A stretch of DNA of 5,748 bases from DATLFS01 sp035540935 (GTDB lineage Bacteria; Actinomycetota; CADDZG01; WHSQ01): NCBI GenBank assembly GCA_035540935.1, contig DATLFS010000069.1:1-5748 (forward strand). The letters are read 5' to 3'. How positions within the stretch are numbered: the stretch's first letter is position 1; each line of letters starts with the position of its first letter. The notes under the pieces are model-generated. The model worked only from the letters and a program-made list of their open reading frames with translations, made no database searches and was not told the origin of the DNA. The position numbers were made by a program, and so were the translations under genes. Shown one piece after another: positions 1 through 5,070 of the stretch.

Positions 1-685
1 TCGCGGCGAGCTCCGGCCTCAGCGCGAAGGCGGCCGGCTCGAGGTCGTTGTGCAGGTGCCGCGCGACCTCCCGCGGGCCTCCCGCGGCGACCACCGCGGT
101 CGGGGCACGATCCCGGCCGGAGGGCGGGCCGCTCCACGCGCGGTAGACCGCGGCGGTGGAGAGCGGACGCCCGTCGATACCGAGGACGAACCAAAATGGC
201 TGCGGCATCTCCAGAGGCGAGAGCCGCTCGCCGCGTCCGCTCGCGACCTGCGTCCCTCCGCGCAGGAAGAACGGGACGTCGCTACCGACGTCGGCCGCCG
301 CATCCTCCAGGACCGTTGGCTCCACATCGGCGCCGGAGAGGTGTGCGAGACCGATGAGGACCGCGGCGGCGTCGGCCGATCCGCCCCCCATCCCGCCGGC
401 GACGGGGATGCTCTTCTCGATCCGGATGCGGAGCCCGGCGCGCCCGACGCCCCGGCGCGCCAAAGCTTCGGCGGCGCGCGCGGCGAGGTTCTCGCCGGGC
501 GGAACGTCTCCGGCGTCCATCACCACCTCGATCCCGTCCCCCGCGGTTTCCTCGACCCAGACGTCGTCGACGAGCGAAACGTTGTGAAGGATCGTTTCGA
601 TCTCGTGATAGCCGTCGGGCCTCTTGCCGAGGACGCCCAGGAACAGGTTGACCTTCGCGAAGCAACGCAGGTGGACCGTCCTCAA
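1..685 (-). CDS. ispE: 4-diphosphocytidyl-2-C-methyl-D-erythritol kinase, C-terminus cut by window edge
   Basis: This GHMP-family kinase phosphorylates the 2-hydroxyl of CDP-methylerythritol with ATP, in the MEP pathway to isopentenyl diphosphate; it is a cytosolic enzyme. About 228 codons are visible. The N-terminal substrate motif AKVNLFLGVLGKRPDGYHEI lies at about residues 10-29, with Lys11 in the place of the catalytic lysine. The glycine-rich ATP loop IPVAGGMGGGSADAAA is at 93-108, and GSDVPFFL at 134-141 carries the likely catalytic Asp136. NDLE near the visible end is also family-typical. Family members are usually about 280-310 residues, so roughly the last 60-80 residues, including the third GHMP motif, lie beyond base 1. 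The start is a TTG overlapping the ksgA stop (TTGA), with GAGG at 697-694 about 8 nt upstream. No ATG or GTG precedes the conserved AKVN motif, so TTG is the best choice. It is the last visible gene of the metG-tatD-ksgA-ispE operon. The family call is very secure; only the start codon is inferred. Confidence 0.95.
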   Translation of the reverse strand, partial: MRTVHLRCFAKVNLFLGVLGKRPDGYHEIETILHNVSLVDDVWVEETAGDGIEVVMDAGDVPPGENLAARAAEALARRGVGRAGLRIRIEKSIPVAGGMGGGSADAAAVLIGLAHLSGADVEPTVLEDAAADVGSDVPFFLRGGTQVASGRGERLSPLEMPQPFWFVLGIDGRPLSTAAVYRAWSGPPSGRDRAPTAVVAAGGPREVARHLHNDLEPAAFALRPELAA

Positions 686-1497
686 CCGAGCTGCCTCGCG
701 ATCGCGGCGAATCCGTCCAGGTCGACCTCCTCGGCGCGCGCGGCCGGATCGATCCCCGCCGCCTCGAGCATCTTCTCGGCCCGCGCCGCATCGCCGGCGA
801 CCGGAACGAGGGTGTTGCGGAGCGTCTTGCGGCGCTGCGCGAAGGCCGCACGGACGACGCGTTCGAGCGCGACCGAGTCGACGTCGCTCCCCTCTCGGCG
901 CCGGAGTCGCACGACGACCGAGTCGACGCCCGGCACGGGGTAGAAGGCGCGCCGGGAGACTCGCATCACGACGCGCGCCTCGGCGCGGTGCCGAACCATG
1001 ACGCTGAGGGACCCGTAGGCCTTGGTGCCCGGCGCGGCGGCGAGTCGCTCGCCGACCTCCTTCTGCGTCATCACCGTCATGCTCTGGATGTTCGGCGCGC
1101 GCGCCAGGACGCTCATCACGAGCGGGACGGCGATGTTGTACGGAAGGTTCGCGACGACTGCTTCACCACCGGAGCCGAAGTCGAAGGTGAGGGCGTCCGC
1201 CGCGACGATCTCGACCTCGTCAAGTTCGCCCACCGTCTCGGCCAATACCGGCAGGAGGGCGCGGTCGAACTCGACGGCGGTGACGCGCGCTCCCGCTTCG
1301 GCCAGCCCGAGTGTCAGGGAACCGGCGCCGGCTCCGATCTCGACGACCCGCGTCCCTGGGCGGATCTCCGCGTGCTCCACGATCCTCCGGATCGTGTTCG
1401 GGTCGACGACGAAGTTCTGTCCGAGCTCCTTGCGCGGGCGGATGCCGTGGCGATCGAACAACTCCCGCAACCGTCGCGCACCGAGGAGCTCGGTCAC
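682..1497 (-). CDS. rsmA: 16S rRNA (adenine(1518)-N6/adenine(1519)-N6)-dimethyltransferase
   Basis: This is RsmA/KsgA, which uses S-adenosylmethionine to dimethylate two adjacent adenosines in the 3'-terminal helix of 16S rRNA late in 30S assembly. Loss of the enzyme classically gives kasugamycin resistance. The protein has 271 residues, close to the 273 of E. coli. Motifs in order are LGQNFVVDP (25-33), the SAM-binding loop VEIGAGAGSLT (52-62) with an acidic residue at Glu76 for the ribose, the catalytic motif NLPYNI (117-122), FYPVPGVDS (185-193) and QRRKTLRN (221-228). The C-terminal helical domain ends in DLDGFAAIARQLG, which is usual for the family. The start is GTG at 1497, overlapping the tatD stop as GTGA. 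The stop overlaps the ispE start as TTGA. Both junctions suggest translational coupling within one operon. No strong Shine-Dalgarno sequence precedes the GTG, which fits coupling. Confidence 0.97.
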   Translation of the reverse strand: MTELLGARRLRELFDRHGIRPRKELGQNFVVDPNTIRRIVEHAEIRPGTRVVEIGAGAGSLTLGLAEAGARVTAVEFDRALLPVLAETVGELDEVEIVAADALTFDFGSGGEAVVANLPYNIAVPLVMSVLARAPNIQSMTVMTQKEVGERLAAAPGTKAYGSLSVMVRHRAEARVVMRVSRRAFYPVPGVDSVVVRLRRREGSDVDSVALERVVRAAFAQRRKTLRNTLVPVAGDAARAEKMLEAAGIDPAARAEEVDLDGFAAIARQLG

Positions 1498-2258
1498 GGC
1501 TCGAGCCCGAAGACGCGGCGCGCGTTCTGAGACGTCGCCTGCGCCAGTCGCTCGACCGGCTCGCCGCGCACCTCCGCCACCATCGCACCGGTCGCCTCCA
1601 GGTGCGCCGGCCGGTTCGGACGACCCCGATGCGGAACGGGAGCGAGATAGGGGGAATCCGTCTCGAGGAGCAGCCGCTCCAGCGGCACCCGCGCTGCAGC
1701 GTCGCGGAGATCGGCTGCGCTCTTGAAGGTCACGTTGCCGGCGAAAGAGATGTAGGCGTCGAGGTCGAGGGCGCGCCGCAGTGCCTCGAGATCGCCCGAC
1801 CAGCAGTGGAAGATCGTCCGCGGCGGCGCGCCGAGGCGTTCGAGCGTTGCGATCGCGGCCTCCACAGAGTCGCGTGTGTGGATCACGAGAGCCTTGCCCG
1901 TGGAGCGCGCCAGCGCGATCTGATCCTCGAACGCTCTCTGCTGCACCTCGGGGTCGACCTCGCCCCAGTAGTAGTCGAGTCCCGTCTCCCCGACCGCGAC
2001 CGCCCGCTCATCTTCGAGCAGCCGTTCGACGGCGGCCGCGGCGGCGCCGTCCCACCCGGTGGCCGACGTCGGGTGGACGCCGGCGGAGAACCAGAGTCGG
2101 TGCTCGTGCGCGATGTCGCGGGCTCTTCGCGACGAGGCGACGTCGATGCCGATCGTCGTCATCTCGCTCACGCCGCTCTCTTGTGCGCTATCGATCACGC
2201 CGCGCAGATCGGCCTGCTCCTCGACAAGGTGCAGATGACAATGCGAGTCGAACCACAC
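1494..2258 (-). CDS. tatD: TatD family metal-dependent hydrolase (DNase/3'-5' exonuclease type)
   Basis: This TIM-barrel metallohydrolase belongs to the TatD/YabD/YcfH family, whose members act as metal-dependent 3'->5' exonucleases or DNases. The exact cellular substrate of this subgroup is poorly fixed. The protein has 254 residues, close to the usual 255-265. Metal-ligand positions are all present: FDSHCHLH (His6, His8), GETGLDYYW (Glu91), VIHTRDS (His127), FHCWSG (His151) and ETDSPYLAPVPHRGRPNRP (Asp201). I chose GTG at 2258 as the start because it places DSHCHLH at residue 4, as in most homologues. The reading frame is open further upstream to 2348, but that stretch lies inside metG, is Arg/Pro-rich and looks like out-of-frame translation. 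The gap to the metG stop is 5 nt, and the 3' end overlaps ksgA by 4 nt (GTGA). In many relatives rnmV (RNase M5) and an rpfB/yabE gene sit between tatD and ksgA; here the overlap excludes them. Confidence 0.95.
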   Translation of the reverse strand: MWFDSHCHLHLVEEQADLRGVIDSAQESGVSEMTTIGIDVASSRRARDIAHEHRLWFSAGVHPTSATGWDGAAAAAVERLLEDERAVAVGETGLDYYWGEVDPEVQQRAFEDQIALARSTGKALVIHTRDSVEAAIATLERLGAPPRTIFHCWSGDLEALRRALDLDAYISFAGNVTFKSAADLRDAAARVPLERLLLETDSPYLAPVPHRGRPNRPAHLEATGAMVAEVRGEPVERLAQATSQNARRVFGLEP

Positions 2259-2263
2259 CTCGC

Positions 2264-3823
2264 TCAGCCGGCGGCGCGCTCGTCGTCGAGGCGAGGGAAG
2301 AGCGGATCCCCGACGGATACCTTGTTGCCTGCCGGCAGCAGGCCCCACCGCAGCTCATCGGGGAACCGCCTCGACGAGACCTCGCCCTCGAGGCCGAGGC
2401 GGCTCCACAGCTCCTGCGCGGCGCGCGGGATCGCCGGCGCCGTCATCAGCGCCATGAGGCGCAGCGCATCGGCGAGCTGATAGAGGACGACCTCGAGCCG
2501 ACGCCGCTGGTACTCGTCGCGCGCCAGCGCCCACGGCGCGACCTCCTCGACGAAGGCGTTCGCCTTGCGGACGAATCTCCAGCAGGCTTTCAACGCCTCA
2601 TGCGGCTGGATCGCATCGACGGCCGCACGCATGGCATCGAACGCATCGACCTGCGTGTCGATCAGCGCCTGCTCGGGGAACTCGATCTCGGATTCCTCCG
2701 GCACCGACGGGATCGCGCCGTCGAGGTACCGGGAGATCATGTTCAGCACGCGGCTCGCGAGATTGCCGAAGTCGTTGGCGAGATCCGCGTTGTAGCGGTC
2801 GACCATCCCCTCCCACGCGAACTCGCCGTCGAGCCCGAACGAGATCTCACGCATGAAGTAATAGCGATAGCCGTCGGAGCCAAAGGTCGCCACCAGGTCG
2901 TGCGGCGAGATGCCCGTGAGCTTCGACTTCGACATCTTCTCGCCGCCCACCTGAAGGAAGCCGTGCGCGAAGACCGACCGCGGGACCTCGAGCCCGTTCG
3001 CCATCAGCATCGCCGGCCAGATCACCGTGTGGAACCACAGGATGTCCTTGCCGACGAAGTGAACGTCGGCAGGCCACGTGCGAGCGAAGCGGTCCGGATC
3101 GGAACCGTAGCCGGCAGCCGTGATGTAGTTCTGCAGCGCGTCGATCCAGACGTAGATGACGTGGCGCGGATCCCACGGCAATGGGATGCCCCAGTCGAAC
3201 GACACCCGGCTGATCGAGAGGTCTTCGAGGCCGCCCTTGACCTTCCCGATCACCTCGTTGCGCCGCGCCTCGGGCAGGACGCTCCCGCGCGCCTTCTCCC
3301 ACAGGTCGAGGAGAGGCTCTGCGTACTTCGACAGCCGGAAGAAGTAGTTCTCCTCCTCCACCTCCTCCGGCTCCGTCCCGTGGAGGGGGCACTTGCCGTC
3401 GACCAGCTCGTCAGGCGTCTTGAAGGCCTCGCATCCGACGCAGTAGAGCCCCTTGTAGGTGCCGAGGTAGATCTCGCCTTTGTCGTAAAGCTCCTGGACG
3501 AACCGCTGAACGGGTCGTTCGTGCCGCTCCTCGGTAGTCCGGATGAAGTCGTCGTACGAGATATCGAGTGCCTTCCAGACCTCGAGCCAGCGCGGGACTA
3601 TCGAATCCGTCCACTCCTTCGGGGATAGTCCCTGCTTCTCGGCCGCCTGCAGGATCTTCTGTCCGTGCTCGTCGGTGCCGGTGAGGAAGAAGACGTCGCG
3701 TCCCTCCATCCGCCGGAAGCGCGCCACGAAGTCGGTGACCACCTGCGTGTAGGCGTGGCCGAGGTGCGGCACGTCGTTGACGTAGTAGATGGGGGTGGTG
3801 ACGTAGAACACGTCTTCGCTCAC
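2264..3823 (-). CDS. metG: methionyl-tRNA synthetase, zinc-knuckle type without C-terminal tRNA-binding domain
   Basis: This class I aminoacyl-tRNA synthetase charges tRNA-Met with methionine for initiation and elongation. The protein has 519 residues. The HIGH-type motif is HLGH (20-23) in YVNDVPHLGHAY, followed by GTDEHGQK (49-56). The connective-peptide zinc knuckle is CVGC (128-131) plus CPLH (145-148), giving one CxxC/CxxH set as in the Thermus-type enzyme. The core motif WGIPLPWDP...VIYVWIDALQNY is at 211-233, and KMSKS is at 296-300 in the variant KMSKSKLTGISPHDL. The anticodon-binding helical domain fills the C-terminal third. The protein stops soon after PLFPR, so the EMAP/Trbp111-like dimerisation domain of longer MetRSs is absent. 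The start is GTG at 3823, with a strong GGGAGG (3833-3828) just upstream. The frame is open on the minus strand far upstream to 4771, but that extension is low-complexity antisense of abrB and rsmI. It heads the tatD-ksgA-ispE operon. Confidence 0.97.
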   Translation of the reverse strand: MSEDVFYVTTPIYYVNDVPHLGHAYTQVVTDFVARFRRMEGRDVFFLTGTDEHGQKILQAAEKQGLSPKEWTDSIVPRWLEVWKALDISYDDFIRTTEERHERPVQRFVQELYDKGEIYLGTYKGLYCVGCEAFKTPDELVDGKCPLHGTEPEEVEEENYFFRLSKYAEPLLDLWEKARGSVLPEARRNEVIGKVKGGLEDLSISRVSFDWGIPLPWDPRHVIYVWIDALQNYITAAGYGSDPDRFARTWPADVHFVGKDILWFHTVIWPAMLMANGLEVPRSVFAHGFLQVGGEKMSKSKLTGISPHDLVATFGSDGYRYYFMREISFGLDGEFAWEGMVDRYNADLANDFGNLASRVLNMISRYLDGAIPSVPEESEIEFPEQALIDTQVDAFDAMRAAVDAIQPHEALKACWRFVRKANAFVEEVAPWALARDEYQRRRLEVVLYQLADALRLMALMTAPAIPRAAQELWSRLGLEGEVSSRRFPDELRWGLLPAGNKVSVGDPLFPRLDDERAAG

Positions 3824-3827
3824 AGGA

Positions 3828-3833
3828 CCTCCC
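3828..3833 (-). promoter_or_regulatory. Shine-Dalgarno site of metG
   Basis: The minus strand reads GGGAGG followed by TCCT and then the GTG start at 3823-3821. This is the strongest ribosome-binding site in the window. It fixes the metG start among the possible in-frame codons of a frame that stays open for more than 900 bases upstream. Confidence 0.75.
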
Positions 3834-3871
3834 GCCTCGCCGGACCGCCTCGCCCGGGAACGGACAAATTC

Positions 3872-3896
3872 GCCCAAAAACGTTTCCCCCTTGGGC
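3872..3896. repeat. inverted repeat GCCCAA/TTGGGC enclosing an AAACGTTT palindrome
   Basis: GCCCAA (3872-3877) and TTGGGC (3891-3896) are perfect 6-bp inverted arms separated by 13 nt. Inside them, AAACGTTT (3878-3885) is an 8-bp perfect palindrome. On the minus strand, as RNA, the arms could be extended by several G-U wobble pairs into a hairpin in a metG leader. It is not followed by a U tract, so it does not look like a terminator. The position between the divergent abrB and metG starts makes an operator the simplest reading. That role is inference. Confidence 0.45.
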
Positions 3897-3924
3897 TGCG
3901 GGGGGGATACTGCACCAGTAACTT
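3883..3924 (+). promoter_or_regulatory. candidate abrB promoter(s), weak
   Basis: Two weak candidates face abrB. The first pairs TTTCCC (3883-3888) with GATACT (3906-3911) at a 17-nt spacing. The second is a TAnnnT-type -10, TAACTT (3919-3924), without a good -35 at normal distance. Neither is close to the sigma-70 consensus. The region is nevertheless visibly richer in A+T than the flanking genes, and it lies 23-64 bases before the ATG. No equally good promoter-like pair was found facing metG. Confidence 0.25.
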
Positions 3925-3934
3925 CCAATTCCGC

Positions 3935-3941
3935 GAGGGAG
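3935..3941 (+). promoter_or_regulatory. Shine-Dalgarno site of the abrB-like gene
   Basis: GAGGGAG (3935-3941) ends 5 nt before the ATG at 3947; its GAGG core ends 8 nt before it. This supports ATG 3947 as the start and not the upstream in-frame extension, which would run antisense into metG. Confidence 0.65.
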
Positions 3942-3946
3942 AGCTC

Positions 3947-4234
3947 ATGAAGTCTACCGGCGTCGTCCGCAAGATCGATGAACTCGGCAGGATCGTCCTC
4001 CCCTCGGAGATCAGGCGTGTCTTCGGTATCCGCGAGGGCGACCAGCTCGACATCTCGGTGGATGGCGAGCGGGTGATCCTGGAGAAGCGGCAGGACGTCT
4101 GCCTCTTCTGCTCGTCGCAGGAGGAGCTGGTGGAGTTCCGCGGGCGGAACGTCTGCGCCCGCTGCGCGGGCGAGCTCGGCAAGCACGGTCGTGTCGAGGT
4201 GCGCCTGCCCGACGACGCACCGATCCGTCCCTAG
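3947..4234 (+). CDS. AbrB/SpoVT-family DNA-binding regulator with C-terminal CxxC...CxxC zinc-ribbon-like tail
   Basis: This is a small transcriptional regulator of 95 residues. Residues 1-48 form a swapped-hairpin AbrB domain: MKSTGVVRKIDELGRIVLPS, then EIRRVFGIREGDQLDISVDGERVILEK. This is close to the N-terminal DNA-binding half of Bacillus AbrB, including the basic VRKIDELGR face. Such domains dimerise and bind flexible, often AT-rich promoter DNA. The second half differs from classical B. subtilis AbrB. It has CLFC (Cys52, Cys55) and CARC (Cys70, Cys73), separated by 14 residues, consistent with a small zinc ribbon as in a subset of family members. An extra tail of about 20 residues ends in DDAPIRP. 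The gene lies opposite to metG on one side and rsmI on the other, the orientation I recall for abrB in B. subtilis. Autoregulation through the AT-enriched upstream region is plausible. The family is certain; orthology to abrB itself is likely from position but not proven. Confidence 0.92.
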   Translation: MKSTGVVRKIDELGRIVLPSEIRRVFGIREGDQLDISVDGERVILEKRQDVCLFCSSQEELVEFRGRNVCARCAGELGKHGRVEVRLPDDAPIRP

Positions 4235-5070
4235 CTCTCCGGGGTCTCCACCAGAGCGTCGAAGACCGCCCGCTTCGGCACGCCTGCGTTTTCTGCGACC
4301 TCGGCGAGCGCTTCCTTGCGCGGCACCCCGCTCGCCATGAGAGCCCGGGCGCGCGCCGCCAACTCGGGCGCGCCGGGAGCCTCGCGGTGCTCGTGGACCG
4401 CGCCGCCTACGACGAGGACGATCTCGCCCCGCGGACCCTCCTTGCGCACCGACTCCAGCAGCTCGGCGAGCGTCCCGCGCCGCACCTCCTCGTAGAGCTT
4501 CGTGAGCTCGCGGCAGAGGGCGGCCGGGCGGTCGCCCAACACCGCGTGGAGATCCTCGAGGCAGGCCGCGACGCGGTGCGGCGACTCGTAGAACACGAGC
4601 GTTCGCCGCTCCTCGACGAGCGCCTCGAGGTGGCGTCGTCGCTCGCCGCTCTTCCGCGGCAGGAACCCCTCGAAGACGAAGCGCGCCGGAGGCAGCCCGG
4701 AGACGACGAGCGCGGTCATCGCGGCCGATGGCCCCGGCACGACCTCCACCGGTAGATCGCGGGCGAGGCACCCCCGGACGAGGTGATAGCCGGGGTCCGA
4801 GACGCCGGGCATGCCCGCATCGGAAACGACGGCGACGGTCGCACCGGCGGCCACACGGTCGACCAGATCCCGCGTCCGCCGCCGCTCGTTGCCCTCGTGA
4901 TAGGAGACGAGCTCCCGCGTCCGGATGCCGAAATGCGACAGCAGCTTGCGCGTATGCCGCGTGTCCTCACACGCGATCACGTCGGACTCGCCCAGCACCC
5001 TCACGACCCGAGGAGAGCAGTCTTCGAGGTTGCCGATCGGCGTGCCGCACAGGATCAGCCGCCCGCTCAT
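4231..5070 (-). CDS. rsmI: 16S rRNA (cytidine(1402)-2'-O)-methyltransferase
   Basis: RsmI methylates the 2'-O of C1402 in the decoding centre of 16S rRNA, using S-adenosylmethionine. The protein has 279 residues, against 286 in E. coli. It has the tetrapyrrole-methylase (SPOUT-unrelated) fold with motifs LILCGTPIGNLED (5-17), ACEDTRHTRKLLSHFGI (33-49), SYHEGNE (56-62), VVSDAGMPGVSDPG (81-94), the SAM-site loop VVPGPSAAMTAL (110-121), FEGFLPRK (133-140), FYESPHR (160-166) and ELTKLYEEVRRG (188-199). The C-terminal 40 residues (ARALMASGVPRKEALAEVAENAGVPKRAVFDALVE) are the helix-turn-helix-like tail typical of the family. The ATG at 5070 overlaps the preceding hydrolase stop by one base (TGATG) and has no good Shine-Dalgarno sequence, suggesting coupling. 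An open frame upstream to 5127 is Arg-rich and not family-like. The TAG stop overlaps the stop of the convergent abrB-like gene. Confidence 0.97.
   Translation of the reverse strand: MSGRLILCGTPIGNLEDCSPRVVRVLGESDVIACEDTRHTRKLLSHFGIRTRELVSYHEGNERRRTRDLVDRVAAGATVAVVSDAGMPGVSDPGYHLVRGCLARDLPVEVVPGPSAAMTALVVSGLPPARFVFEGFLPRKSGERRRHLEALVEERRTLVFYESPHRVAACLEDLHAVLGDRPAALCRELTKLYEEVRRGTLAELLESVRKEGPRGEIVLVVGGAVHEHREAPGAPELAARARALMASGVPRKEALAEVAENAGVPKRAVFDALVETPES

Noticed and set aside
50..943. Plus-strand open frames opposite ispE and ksgA
   Set aside because: They show no domain similarity that I recognise, have a skewed composition, and lie opposite ispE and ksgA, whose catalytic motifs are intact.
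2259..2348. Thirty-residue N-terminal extension of TatD
   Set aside because: It overlaps the end of metG, is Arg-rich and is not family-like. GTG 2258 gives the normal MWFDSHCHLH start.
1781..3628. Long plus-strand open frame (615 codons) antisense to tatD and metG
   Set aside because: It is Arg/Pro/Asp-rich, has no recognisable domain and lies fully opposite two well-supported genes. Long spurious frames are expected in GC-rich DNA.
3872..3896. Rho-independent terminator between abrB and metG
   Set aside because: The stem is only 6 bp with a 13-nt loop and lacks a following T run on either strand. It also lies between divergent starts, where no gene ends.
3824..3946. T-box or SAM riboswitch ahead of metG
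   Set aside because: The gap is 123 bp at most and contains neither the T-box core (AGGGTGGNACCGCG-like) nor a recognisable S-box pattern.
3824..4771. Upstream extension of the metG frame on the minus strand
   Set aside because: The extension is low-complexity Arg/Gly/Ala sequence antisense to abrB and overlapping rsmI. A strong Shine-Dalgarno site and the conserved VFYVTTPIYYVN N-terminus place the start at 3823.
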